A stretch of DNA of 64,000 nucleotides from Agreia sp. PsM10 (GTDB lineage Bacteria > Actinomycetota > Actinomycetes > Actinomycetales > Microbacteriaceae): NCBI RefSeq assembly GCF_030433855.1, contig NZ_JARUXC010000005.1:124001-188000 (forward strand), given 5' to 3'. Shown here one piece after another: positions 8,537 through 16,781 of the stretch. The position numbers were made by a program, and so were the translations under genes. The notes beneath the pieces were generated by a model. That model was given only the letters and a program-made list of their open reading frames with translations. It did no database searches and was not told the origin of the DNA. Every line of letters begins with the position of its first letter. The stretch's first letter is position 1.

Positions 8537-8861
8537 CCCGTCACGTTGGGTCTCGAAACGGCCACAAGCGGCTTACTCGACCAGCGCAAAGGAGACGAGA
8601 ACAGCTGCCCCGTTCCCTGAGCTTGTCGAAGGGTGGCTCACTCGACCAACGCAGAAAGTGTGGCCGCGTCGTTCCCTGAGCTTGTCGAAGGGCTACCACC
8701 CGCTCGGCCAACGCCAGGTCGGCGAGAGCGCATCCGCCGAGCGTTGGCAATGCAGCGCGCCCGGCTTCCACACAGTGCCGCCCAAGGAGCAGAACCCACC
8801 CCCACCCCGGCGACGCCGGAACGGGCTCCGGGCAGCGCTCCGAACTTCGGCGCGCCCGCAA
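8537..8861. repeat. Gene-free region with repeat cluster downstream of the HNH gene
   Basis: This 325-base gap holds a copy of the TCGA(T/A)ACGGCC...TACTCGACC repeat at 8550-8589 and two copies of GTTCCCTGAGCTTGTCGAAGGG-type sequence at 8612-8633 and 8671-8692, the last two separated by ACTCGACCAACGCAGAA. The rest (8693-8861) is GC-rich sequence with no convincing reading frame or hairpin. It lies between the ends of two convergent genes. Confidence 0.8.
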
Positions 8862-10352
8862 TCAGAGCGCGTTGTGTGTGAAGCGGCCGGCGAGCAGCGT
8901 GGCGGCCACGGGCATCCGGCGCAGCTCGTCTGTCGTTGCGGCGAGCGGGTCGATCTCGAGCACGGCGATGTCGGCCGGTCCTCCCGCCTCGAGCGAACGG
9001 CGGCCGTCAGCCGACGCGATGAGTGCGTCCTCGACGGAGATGGCCTGCTCCGGATGCCACGGCGCCCTGTCGTCACCCGTTCGAGCGACGGCGGCCGCGA
9101 TGGTGATCCACGGATCGAGCGGCGCGACCGGCGCGTCGGAGCCGAGGGCCAGTTCGGCCCCAGCCGCGAGCAGCGAGGCCAAGGCGAACGCCCGCCCGGT
9201 ACGACCCGGCCAGTACTTGTCGGCCACGTCACGATCGTCCATGGCGTGCTCGGGCTGCACGCCGGCGACGACTCCGAGGCGGGCGAACCGCTCGAAGTCC
9301 GCGTCGGCGACGAGCTGGGCGTGTTCGATGCTTCCGCTCACGCCGAGCCGTTCGAAGGCGTCGAGAGCGAGCCGGTTCGCGTGATCGCCGATGGCGTGCA
9401 CGGCCGGAACGAGCCCCGCCTGGGTCGCCCGTCGGAGGAGGGGTACGAGCTCGTCGTGCGGGATGGTGAGCAGCCCCCGCGAATTGCGCTGCCCCTCGAG
9501 GCCGGGATACTCGTCGAAGCAGAAGGCGGTGCGCGTGTTCAGCGAGCCATCGGTGATGACCTTGAACGGGCCGACCTGAAGCAGTCCCTGCGTGCCCGCG
9601 ACGAGCGCGCCCGTGACCAGGCCCGCGTCGATCGCCCGGTCGAGATGCTGCGGATAGATGCCGAACCGCACCCGCAGCTCGGTCGACCCCGAGCGGATGC
9701 GACGGGTCCAGTCGTCGACGTTCCACGACATCTCGAGATCGACGACTCCCACGACTCCGCGGGCGGCGGCCGCTTTCGCCGTATCGCGCACCCAGCCGTC
9801 CAGCGTCTGCGTCTCGACGGCGCCCAAGGTGCGGGTGACGGCGAAGCAGTCGTCCTCGCGCAGCAGCCCCGTCGCATGATCGGCTCGGCCGTGCTGCGCC
9901 AGCGCGGCCGAGTTCAGCCAGCAGCAGTGCAGGTCGGCACTGACGAGGATCACCGGACGCGAGCCCGACACGACGTCGAGCAGCGCGCGGTGCGGAGCAT
10001 CGGGCCAGAGCCCGTCGCGGAAGCCGTAGCCGACCAGGGGGCCGACGTCCGTCTCGGCCGTCGCATCCTCGTGCCGGAGCCGCGCAGCGACGATCGCCAC
10101 GGCATCCGCCGCCGACTCTGCCGCCGCGAGATCGAGTCGCCGCGACACGAGTGCCCACTGGGTGGCATGGACGTGCTTGTCCCACAGGCCGGGGATCACG
10201 AACCGTCCGTCGAGATCGACGACGCGCGCGGACTGATCGCGCGACAGCTCGCCGGCCTCGCCCACGGCGTCGATGCGACCGTCCGCCACCCGCACATCGA
10301 CAGGTGCTCCGCCCGGCAGCCTGCCACCGGCCAGGAGCAGCGATCCGGTCAC
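8862..10352 (-). CDS. Amidohydrolase, YtcJ-like (amidohydrolase_3)
   Basis: A 496-residue metal-dependent hydrolase. The N-terminal beta-sandwich (RVADGRIDAVGEAGE, VVDLDGRFVIPGLWDKHVH) leads into the TIM barrel with the metal-binding HxH in DKHVHATQ. Further motifs are KVITDGSLNTRTAF, AVHAIGDHANRLALDAF, IEHAQLV and LGSDAPVAPLDPW with the catalytic Asp, as in YtcJ/NfdA-type exoenzyme-like amidohydrolases. The substrate is unknown. The start is the GTG at 10352, which overlaps the TGA of the upstream gene by four bases (translational coupling). Long N-terminal extensions to 10718 are reading-frame shadow of that gene. It is the last gene of a four-gene minus-strand operon. Confidence 0.88.
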   Translation of the reverse strand: MTGSLLLAGGRLPGGAPVDVRVADGRIDAVGEAGELSRDQSARVVDLDGRFVIPGLWDKHVHATQWALVSRRLDLAAAESAADAVAIVAARLRHEDATAETDVGPLVGYGFRDGLWPDAPHRALLDVVSGSRPVILVSADLHCCWLNSAALAQHGRADHATGLLREDDCFAVTRTLGAVETQTLDGWVRDTAKAAAARGVVGVVDLEMSWNVDDWTRRIRSGSTELRVRFGIYPQHLDRAIDAGLVTGALVAGTQGLLQVGPFKVITDGSLNTRTAFCFDEYPGLEGQRNSRGLLTIPHDELVPLLRRATQAGLVPAVHAIGDHANRLALDAFERLGVSGSIEHAQLVADADFERFARLGVVAGVQPEHAMDDRDVADKYWPGRTGRAFALASLLAAGAELALGSDAPVAPLDPWITIAAAVARTGDDRAPWHPEQAISVEDALIASADGRRSLEAGGPADIAVLEIDPLAATTDELRRMPVAATLLAGRFTHNAL

Positions 10353-10975
10353 TTCTCGGCTCGCACTCGTCGCATCTCGGCCGCGAGCGCGTCGCTGGCG
10401 TAGGGCCCGACGCCCTCGAGCTCGGAGATGATGCGATCGACCGTCTCGGTCGGCTTGTTCTGGCTCAGCTTGCTCTTGGCCTCGATGCGCGTCGGAACCA
10501 GGCGGAATCCCACGGTGCCGGCACTGATGGCATCGGCGTATGCCGAGTCCTCGGCGGTGCCCCGCATCAGCCGGGGTGCATCGACGTGCTGCTCGAAGTG
10601 CTCGACGAGCCGATCGAGAACGCGCAGGTTCTCGGCGGCATCGAGGATCTCGGGGACGCCGGAGAGGTGGGCGGCGGTGAAGTTCCAGGTGGGGACCGCA
10701 GGGTCGGCGTCGTACCACGACGGTGAGATGTACCCGTGGGGCCCCTGCACGATCACCATGATCTCGTGCTCGCCGAGCTCGTGGAGCCTCTCGTCGGGGC
10801 GACCCACATGGCCGACGATGGCCAGCTCGTCACGCGAGTCGTCGAGAAGCACGGCATAGTGCGATGCGACGAGACCCTTCGTTGTGTGGCTGACCAGGGT
10901 GATCCACGGGTTCTGCTCGATGAGTCGGCGCAGTTCGGCCTCGTCGGTGAGGGTGAAGACGGGCGTTCTTCTCAT
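10349..10975 (-). CDS. FMN-binding PaiB-family protein
   Basis: A 208-residue protein of the PaiB / FMN-binding negative transcriptional regulator family, a split-barrel flavin-binding fold. Typical sequence is HTTKGLVASHYAVLLDD near the N-terminus, then IVGHVGRPDERL, and the central VQGPHGYISPSWYDADPAVPTWNF, which is the family's best signature. Bacillus PaiB represses sporulation and protease genes; most homologues are uncharacterised and may be flavoenzymes. It follows the DNA glycosylase gene on the same strand with one base between them and overlaps the amidohydrolase by four bases. Confidence 0.9.
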   Translation of the reverse strand: MRRTPVFTLTDEAELRRLIEQNPWITLVSHTTKGLVASHYAVLLDDSRDELAIVGHVGRPDERLHELGEHEIMVIVQGPHGYISPSWYDADPAVPTWNFTAAHLSGVPEILDAAENLRVLDRLVEHFEQHVDAPRLMRGTAEDSAYADAISAGTVGFRLVPTRIEAKSKLSQNKPTETVDRIISELEGVGPYASDALAAEMRRVRAEK

Positions 10976-10976
10976 G

Positions 10977-11963
10977 TCAGGCCTGGTCCTTCGGGCACCA
11001 GTACAGTTTCCTGCCGCCCATGATCTCGACGACGATGTTCGTTCCGCAGACGCGGCACGGCAACCCGTCTCGTTTGTACACCCAGTGCCGATCGTCGCGC
11101 TTGGCGAGCGCCTTCTCGTAATCGGCCTTGGAGAGCTTGTCCATCGTCATCATCTGGCCGGTCTCGACGCCGATGGTGAGGAGCTTCGTCCAGTCCTTCC
11201 ACAGCGCTCGAACCGTGTCCTCGGGAACGAGCTTGCCCGGGGTGTGCGGGTTGAGCCGGGCGCGGAACAGGAGCTCGGCGCGGTAGACGTTGCCGATGCC
11301 GCTGACGACCGACTGGTCCATCAGAAGCAGACCGATGGGGGTCTGCTTCTTGCGCACCGCCGCCGTGAAGCGGTCCTCCGCTGCCCTGCGCGCCTTCGGC
11401 GTGGTCTCCAGGAGCGGATCCGGCCCGGCCTTGGCGATCACGGCGGCGACCTGTGCCGCATCCAGAATCTCGCACGCGGTCGGGCCGCGCAGGTCGGCGA
11501 CCGCGGTGTCGGTCAGCAGGCGCACCCGCACCGCTCCCACGGGCGCCGGCGGCCACTCGGTGATGTCGTCTCCGAGCTGCTCCTGCTCCGACATGCGCAG
11601 GCGGGCACGCCTCGGCGCACCGATGCTCGAGATCGAGTCCTCGCCGTCTTCGTCGACCACGGTGCCCCGCTGGTTCGTCTGGCCCATGCGACCGTTCGCC
11701 GAGGCGATGGTGGCGTCACGCGTGATGTCGCCGGCGAAGTCCCACGCGCCGTAGATGCCGAGGTGCACGCGCAACCAGACCTCGCCGTCGAACTCGAGGA
11801 ACATCTGCTTGCCGACCGCCTTCGCGTCGGTCATGGTGCGCCCGTCGAGGATCGCCGCGCCCTCGGCGAAGCGGCCCTGGGGCGACCACGACTCGATGCG
11901 GCGACCGACGAAGTTGCGCGTGAACTGTCGGGTGATGCGATGTACGGAGTGTCCTTCTGGCAT
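10977..11963 (-). CDS. nei: Fpg/Nei-family DNA glycosylase (endonuclease VIII-like)
   Basis: A 328-residue base-excision repair enzyme. After Met removal the N-terminus is PEGHSVHR, with the catalytic Pro1 and Glu2 of the Fpg/Nei family. The helix-two-turn-helix region appears as MDQSVVSGIGNVYRAELLF. The C-terminal zinc finger begins normally with CRVCGTNI but ends LYWCPKDQA: the fourth expected Cys is Asp, leaving three Cys ligands. The GHSVHR form is more like actinobacterial Nei2 than Fpg. It is three bases downstream of rpiB and one base upstream of the PaiB-like gene, so the four genes are one operon. Confidence 0.9.
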   Translation of the reverse strand: MPEGHSVHRITRQFTRNFVGRRIESWSPQGRFAEGAAILDGRTMTDAKAVGKQMFLEFDGEVWLRVHLGIYGAWDFAGDITRDATIASANGRMGQTNQRGTVVDEDGEDSISSIGAPRRARLRMSEQEQLGDDITEWPPAPVGAVRVRLLTDTAVADLRGPTACEILDAAQVAAVIAKAGPDPLLETTPKARRAAEDRFTAAVRKKQTPIGLLLMDQSVVSGIGNVYRAELLFRARLNPHTPGKLVPEDTVRALWKDWTKLLTIGVETGQMMTMDKLSKADYEKALAKRDDRHWVYKRDGLPCRVCGTNIVVEIMGGRKLYWCPKDQA

Positions 11964-11966
11964 GGA

Positions 11967-12458
11967 TCAGGCCGGATCGACGACGTGCCCGGCGATGGCC
12001 CCCGTGGCCTCGTACTCCGCGAGCTGCGCGATGCGGCGCACGTGCCTCTCCTCGAACGAGAAGGGCTCGGCGACGAAGGCGTCGATCAGGCTCATCGCCT
12101 CGTCGACGGTGTGCTGGCGCGCACCGATCGAGATGACGTTCGCGTCGTTGTGCTGCCGGGCGAGCACCGCGGTCGACAGGTTCCACACGAGTGCGGCCCG
12201 CACGCCGGTCACCTTGTTCGCCGCGATCTGCTCTCCGTTGCCGGACCCGCCGAAGACGACGCCGAGCGCCTCGACGCCCGCGTGCTGGTCGCGCACCACG
12301 GCCTGCGCCGCGTTGATGCAGAACGAGGGGTAGTCGTCGATGGGGTCGTAGCTGGTCGGCCCGTGGTCGACCACGTCGTGACCGAGCGATGCGAGATGCT
12401 GCTGAATGGTCTGGGAGAAATCGAGTCCGGCATGATCCGTGGCGATATGGATGCGCAT
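11967..12458 (-). CDS. rpiB: Ribose-5-phosphate isomerase B
   Basis: A 163-residue RpiB, interconverting ribose 5-phosphate and ribulose 5-phosphate in the pentose phosphate pathway. The N-terminal IATDHAG and the phosphate loop GGSGNGEQIAANKV are diagnostic. As in the Mycobacterium tuberculosis enzyme, the catalytic base position of this loop is Glu rather than the Cys of Escherichia coli RpiB. The start ATG follows a -10-like TAAACT by six bases, which suggests a leaderless operon mRNA. It is the first gene of the operon rpiB-nei-paiB-like-amidohydrolase. Confidence 0.95.
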   Translation of the reverse strand: MRIHIATDHAGLDFSQTIQQHLASLGHDVVDHGPTSYDPIDDYPSFCINAAQAVVRDQHAGVEALGVVFGGSGNGEQIAANKVTGVRAALVWNLSTAVLARQHNDANVISIGARQHTVDEAMSLIDAFVAEPFSFEERHVRRIAQLAEYEATGAIAGHVVDPA

Positions 12459-12464
12459 GGGATG

Positions 12465-12470
12465 AGTTTA
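12465..12470 (-). promoter_or_regulatory. -10 box TAAACT for leaderless rpiB operon
   Basis: On the minus strand TAAACT ends six bases before the rpiB ATG at 12458. It faces the pepN promoter region. Confidence 0.5.
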
Positions 12471-12493
12471 CTGAGGCCGCCCGGTGGCGAAGA

Positions 12494-12499
12494 TAGGCT
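12494..12499 (+). promoter_or_regulatory. Possible -10 box TAGGCT for pepN
   Basis: TAGGCT matches TANNNT and lies about 70 bases before the pepN GTG, which has its own ribosome-binding site; a transcript with an ordinary leader is expected. I see no clear -35 box. Confidence 0.35.
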
Positions 12500-12569
12500 G
12501 GGTGGGTCACGCGCCGCGGGCCACGAGCCCGCGCGCCGCAAACTCACACGAGTACGAAAGAAGTCATCA

Positions 12570-15119
12570 GTGCCTGGAGAAAACCTCACCCGCATCGAGG
12601 CGCAGGAGCGCGCCGGAATCGTCAGCGTCTCGAGCTACGAGGTGGTGCTCGACCTCACGCAGGGCGCCGAGACGTTCCGGTCGACGACGACCGTGCGCTT
12701 CTCCGCGACCGCGGGTGCGTCGACGTTCATCGATTCGATCACCCGCTCCGTGCACTCGGTGACCCTGAACGGCCGGTCGCTCGACGTCGCGGCCGTGAAC
12801 GACGGTGTGCGCATCCAGCTCGACGAGCTCGCCGACGACAACGTGCTCGTCGTCGATGCCGACGCCGAGTACACGAACACCGGCGAGGGCCTGCACCGCT
12901 TCGTCGACCCCGTCGACGGCGAGGTCTACCTGTACAGCCAGTTCGAGGTGCCCGACTCGCGTCGTATGTTCGCCGTGTTCGAGCAGCCCGACCTCAAGGC
13001 GACGTTCTCGTTCACCGTCACCGCCCCCGCCTACTGGCAGATGGTCTCCAACCAGCCGACGCCGGAGCCTGTCGCCATCGACGGCACCGACAACGCCACC
13101 TGGACGTTCGAGCCCACCCCGCGCATCTCCTCGTACATCACCGCCCTCATCGCCGGCCCCTACGTGGTCGAACGCAGCGAGCTCACCTCCAGCGACGGTC
13201 GAGTGATCCCGCTGGGCGTGTTCTCCCGCGCGTCGCTCTCGCAGTACATGGACGCCGACTACATCTTCGAGAAGACCCGCCAGGGCTTCGAGTTCTACGA
13301 GAAGCAGTTCGCCTACCCCTACCCGTTCGACAAGTACGACCAGCTCTTCGTTCCCGAGTTCAACGCGGGCGCCATGGAGAACGCGGGCGCGGTCACGTTC
13401 ACCGAGACCTACGTCTTCCGCTCGAAGGTCACCGACGCGGTGCGCGAGCGCCGGGTCGTCACCGTGCTGCACGAGCTCGCGCACATGTGGTTCGGCGACC
13501 TCGTGACCATGCGCTGGTGGAACGACCTCTGGCTGAACGAGTCGTTCGCCGAGTACATGTCGACCCTCGCCACCGCCGACGCGACGGAGTGGACCGAGGC
13601 CTGGGCCACCTTCGCCTCGACCGAGAAGAGCTGGGCCTACCGCCAGGACCAGCTGCCGTCGACGCACCCCATCGTCGCGACCATCAACGACCTCGAAGAC
13701 GTGCAGGTCAACTTCGACGGCATCACCTACGCGAAGGGCGCCTCCGTGCTCAAGCAGCTCGTGGCGTGGGTGGGCCAGACGGAGTTCATGGCCGGTGTGG
13801 CCCGATACTTCGACGCGCACGCGTTCGGCAACACCGAGCTCGTCGACCTGCTGACCGAGCTCGAGACCACCAGCGGCCGCGACCTCGGCGAGTGGTCGAA
13901 GCTCTGGCTCGAGACGGCCGGGGTCAACACCCTCCGACCCGACATCGCCACAGACGAGAACGGCACGATCACCTCGTTCTCCGTTCTGCAGACGGCGATC
14001 GCCGAGTACCCCACTATTCGCCCGCACCGTCTCGCGATCGGCTTCTACTCGTTCGACGGCGACGCACTCGTTCGCACGAAGCGCGTCGAGCTCGACGTCG
14101 ACGGCGAGCGCACCGAGGTCTCCGAGCTGGTCGGCGAGAGCCGCCCCGACCTCGTGCTGCTCAACGACGACGACCTGGCCTACGCGAAGGTGCGTCTCGA
14201 CGACGCATCGCTCGCCGTCGCGGCCGAGAGTCTCGCCGCCGTCACGAGCCCGCTGGCCCGTGCCATCCTGTGGGGGTCTGCCTGGGACTCGACCCGCGAC
14301 GCCGAGACCCGCGGACGCGACTTCGTGCGCCTCGTACTCGCCAACGTCGCCACCGAGACCGAGAGCACCACGCTGCGCACCGCGCTGAACCAGCTCGTGC
14401 TCACCAGCACGAACTTCATCGCTCCGGATGCCCGCACCGAGGTCATCGAGGTCGCGGCCGACGAGCTGTGGTCGCTCGCGCAGGCCGCCGAGGCGGGCAG
14501 CGACGCGCAGTTCCAGTTCGTGCGCTTCTTCGCCGCACTCGCCTCGACCGACGAGCAGCTCGCGCTCGTCGCGTCGCTGCGAAACGGGGAGACTGCGCTC
14601 GACGGGCTCGAGATCGACACCGATCTGCGCTGGGAACTCCTCATCGCCCTCGTCGCCGGTGCGAAGGCCGGCCAGACCGAGATCGACGCCGCCCTCGCCG
14701 ACGACAACACGGCATCCGGCGCCCAGTCGGCCGCACACGCGGCCGCCGCGATCCCGACCGCCGAGGGCAAGAACGCCGCGTGGTCCTCGCTGGTCGACAC
14801 CGACGAGGCCCCGAACGCCATCGTGCGCGCCACGGCCCTCGGCTTCCAGCGCGCGCATGACACGGCTCTCCTCGAGCCGTTCGTCGGCCGCTACTTCGAC
14901 TCCCTCGTCACCATCTGGGAGACCCGGAGCTACGGCATCGCCTCGTCGCTGATCAACGGCCTCTACCCCGCGGCGCTGGCGAACACCGAGCTCCGCGACG
15001 CCACGCGCGCCTGGCTCGACGCCAACACCGATCAGCCGCCCGCGCTGCGTCGCCTCGTCGTCGAGAACCTGGCCGGCGTGGATCGCGCGATCGCGGCGCA
15101 GGCCCGCGACGCCGACTAG
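12570..15119 (+). CDS. pepN: Aminopeptidase N (M1 family)
   Basis: An 849-residue M1 metallo-aminopeptidase that removes N-terminal residues from peptides. The exopeptidase motif GAMEN is at about 267-271. The zinc site is HELAH at 301-305, followed by the third ligand Glu in NESFAEYM about 18 residues later. An ERAP1-like C-terminal region completes the usual actinobacterial architecture and length. There is no signal peptide, so it is cytoplasmic. The start is GTG at 12570, preceded by GAAAGAAG. The same frame stays open far upstream (to 10884), but that stretch is antisense to the rpiB operon and is shadow. Confidence 0.96.
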   Translation: MPGENLTRIEAQERAGIVSVSSYEVVLDLTQGAETFRSTTTVRFSATAGASTFIDSITRSVHSVTLNGRSLDVAAVNDGVRIQLDELADDNVLVVDADAEYTNTGEGLHRFVDPVDGEVYLYSQFEVPDSRRMFAVFEQPDLKATFSFTVTAPAYWQMVSNQPTPEPVAIDGTDNATWTFEPTPRISSYITALIAGPYVVERSELTSSDGRVIPLGVFSRASLSQYMDADYIFEKTRQGFEFYEKQFAYPYPFDKYDQLFVPEFNAGAMENAGAVTFTETYVFRSKVTDAVRERRVVTVLHELAHMWFGDLVTMRWWNDLWLNESFAEYMSTLATADATEWTEAWATFASTEKSWAYRQDQLPSTHPIVATINDLEDVQVNFDGITYAKGASVLKQLVAWVGQTEFMAGVARYFDAHAFGNTELVDLLTELETTSGRDLGEWSKLWLETAGVNTLRPDIATDENGTITSFSVLQTAIAEYPTIRPHRLAIGFYSFDGDALVRTKRVELDVDGERTEVSELVGESRPDLVLLNDDDLAYAKVRLDDASLAVAAESLAAVTSPLARAILWGSAWDSTRDAETRGRDFVRLVLANVATETESTTLRTALNQLVLTSTNFIAPDARTEVIEVAADELWSLAQAAEAGSDAQFQFVRFFAALASTDEQLALVASLRNGETALDGLEIDTDLRWELLIALVAGAKAGQTEIDAALADDNTASGAQSAAHAAAAIPTAEGKNAAWSSLVDTDEAPNAIVRATALGFQRAHDTALLEPFVGRYFDSLVTIWETRSYGIASSLINGLYPAALANTELRDATRAWLDANTDQPPALRRLVVENLAGVDRAIAAQARDAD

Positions 15120-15127
15120 TCCGGCGC

Positions 15128-15183
15128 GTTCCCTGGGCCTGTCCCCTTCGACAGGCTCGGGGAGCGGTCAGGCTCAGGGAGCG
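15128..15183. repeat. Compound inverted copy of the dispersed repeat, terminator-like
   Basis: A forward copy (GTTCCCTGGGCCTGTC) is followed by an inverted copy (GACAGGCTCGGGGAGC) and then a third partial inverted piece (CAGGCTCAGGGAGC). The first two can fold into a long imperfect hairpin nine bases after the pepN stop codon, so this copy could serve as the pepN terminator. Confidence 0.7.
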
Positions 15184-15217
15184 GGACGGCGCACAGACAG
15201 CGCTGAACCTCGATCGG

Positions 15218-15223
15218 TAGAGT
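15218..15223 (+). promoter_or_regulatory. -10 box TAGAGT before mscS
   Basis: TAGAGT ends nine bases before ATG 15233 but only three bases before the alternative GTG 15227. The transcript would then begin downstream of that GTG, which favours the ATG. Confidence 0.4.
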
Positions 15224-15232
15224 GACGTGAAT

Positions 15233-16279
15233 ATGGATTGGAACGCATTCTGGGCCGGCTTCAACGACTTCATGGTCGTGTGGGGCAAACCGATCAACAT
15301 CGCGATCATCATCGTGCTCGCCTTCGTCATCCGGGCGCTCATGATCTTCGTCATCAAACGCGTCGTGCAGCAGGTCGTCTCCGGCGTCAAGAAGAAGCAG
15401 AACGTACAGGACACGCAGGCGCTTCTCGCCTCGCCCCTGGCCGCGGTGCGTGTGGTGCAGCGCACGCGCACCCTCGGCACCGTTCTCACGAACATCGTGA
15501 ACGTCACGGTCGTCGTGGTGACGTTGATCCTGATCGTCACCACGATCGATCCCAACATCATCGGCTCCCTCGCGATTCTCACGGCGGCCCTCGGTGCGGG
15601 ACTCGGCTTCGGCGCGCAGAACATCGTGAAGGACGTGCTCAACGGACTCTTCATGGTGATGGAGGACCAGCTCGGCGTCGGTGACGTCGTCGACCTCGGG
15701 CCCGCCACCGGCGTGGTCGAGGCCGTGGGCATCCGGGTCACCCAGGTGCGCGACGTGAACGGCACGCTCTGGTTCGTGCGCAATGGAGAGATCCTGCGCG
15801 TCGGCAACATGTCGCAGGGCTGGGCCCGGGTCATCATCGACCTCGCCGTGCCCTACGACACCGACGTCGATGCCGTGCAGCAGAAGATGCTCGATACCGC
15901 CGTCGAGCTGGCCGCGAACCCGAAGTACCGCAGCCTCATCATGGAGAAGCCGGAGATCTGGGGTCTGGAGTCGATCTCGGCCGAGGCCCTCGTCATCCGG
16001 CTGGTCGTGAAGACCCGCACGTCGTCGAAGGACACGGTCGCCCGCGAACTGCGGATGCGCCTCAAGCGCGCGCTCGACGAGATGGACGTGCGGCTGCCGG
16101 CCCTCAACAGCATCGTCCTCTCGGGTTTCGAGGGCGCGGCCAGCGTCACCGGCGCCCGCACCCCGAAGACCAAGCCGGTTCCCCTCACGACCAGCGTCGA
16201 CGAGAACACCACGAAGTCCGGCGAGACGGGCACGCGCCCTCCGCGAGCACCCCGGGCGCCCAAGAGCACGGAGAACTGA
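15233..16279 (+). CDS. Small-conductance mechanosensitive channel (MscS family)
   Basis: A 348-residue MscS-type channel that releases solutes under osmotic downshock. Three hydrophobic helices lie in the first about 120 residues. The pore-lining TM3 and start of the beta domain read ALGAGLGFGAQNIVKDVLNG, followed by QLGVGDVVDLG, a strong family signature. The C-terminal tail (about 295-348) is Pro/Thr/Lys-rich and probably disordered in the cytoplasm. ATG 15233 is preferred to GTG 15227 because the -10-like box ends only three bases before the GTG. The globin gene starts two bases after its stop codon. Confidence 0.9.
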   Translation: MDWNAFWAGFNDFMVVWGKPINIAIIIVLAFVIRALMIFVIKRVVQQVVSGVKKKQNVQDTQALLASPLAAVRVVQRTRTLGTVLTNIVNVTVVVVTLILIVTTIDPNIIGSLAILTAALGAGLGFGAQNIVKDVLNGLFMVMEDQLGVGDVVDLGPATGVVEAVGIRVTQVRDVNGTLWFVRNGEILRVGNMSQGWARVIIDLAVPYDTDVDAVQQKMLDTAVELAANPKYRSLIMEKPEIWGLESISAEALVIRLVVKTRTSSKDTVARELRMRLKRALDEMDVRLPALNSIVLSGFEGAASVTGARTPKTKPVPLTTSVDENTTKSGETGTRPPRAPRAPKSTEN

Positions 16280-16280
16280 C

Positions 16281-16724
16281 ATGTCGATCCCCTCTGAACC
16301 ATCGCCGATCACCCTGCGGGTGTCGCAGAACGGCGACTCGGCGCTCTCCCGGTCGTTCTACGACGAGGTCGGGGGCCGGCCCACGTTCGAGAAGCTCGTG
16401 CGGGCGTTCTACGCCGGCGTCGCCACCGATCCGGTGCTGGTCGAGATGTACCCGGAAGAGGACCACGAAGGCGCGATCCAACGCCTGACGGGGTTCCTCG
16501 AGCAGTACTGGGGCGGCCCGGGAACCTACAGCGAGGAGCGCGGGCACCCGAGGCTGCGCATGCGCCACATGCCGTTCAAGGTCAACCCCGACGCCCGCGA
16601 CCGCTGGCTCGCCCACATGCGCGTCGCGGTCGATTCGCTCGAGCTTCCTCCCCTGCAGGACGCTACGCTCTGGGGATACCTCGACAGGGCGGCGCACGCC
16701 ATGGTCAACACCTTCGAGGAGTAG
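16281..16724 (+). CDS. glbO: Truncated haemoglobin, group II (GlbO-like)
   Basis: A 147-residue 2-on-2 haemoglobin. FYDEVGGRPTFEKLVRAFYAG is the typical N-terminal helix A-B region, and YWGGPGTYSEERGHPRLRMRHMPF carries the CD-E region and the proximal His in the LRMRH motif. RDRWLAHM supplies the Trp at G8 typical of group II. Proteins of this group bind oxygen and are linked to oxidative or nitrosative stress tolerance. The start lies two bases downstream of the mscS stop codon, with GGAG upstream, so the two are co-transcribed. Confidence 0.93.
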   Translation: MSIPSEPSPITLRVSQNGDSALSRSFYDEVGGRPTFEKLVRAFYAGVATDPVLVEMYPEEDHEGAIQRLTGFLEQYWGGPGTYSEERGHPRLRMRHMPFKVNPDARDRWLAHMRVAVDSLELPPLQDATLWGYLDRAAHAMVNTFEE

Positions 16725-16781
16725 CGGGGCGCGCACCGGCCCCGAGCACGACACGCGAGCATACGAGACGAAGGAGTCTTT

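Noticed and set aside
6991-8692. CRISPR array
   Set aside because: The repeats are few, irregularly spaced, self-complementary and also found singly at 15128, 43681, 56390 and 63345; no cas genes are present.
10353-10718. Longer N-terminus for the amidohydrolase
   Set aside because: Overlaps the PaiB-like gene and is Arg/Pro-rich non-homologous sequence; the GTG at 10352 in an overlapping junction fits better.
10884-12569. N-terminal extension of aminopeptidase N by 562 codons
   Set aside because: Antisense to nei and rpiB, which are clearly coding; a GTG with a ribosome-binding site at 12570 matches the family start.
12567-14858. A 763-codon minus-strand frame over pepN
   Set aside because: Antisense shadow; full of charged and Gly/Arg/Val repeats typical of reversed GC-rich codons.
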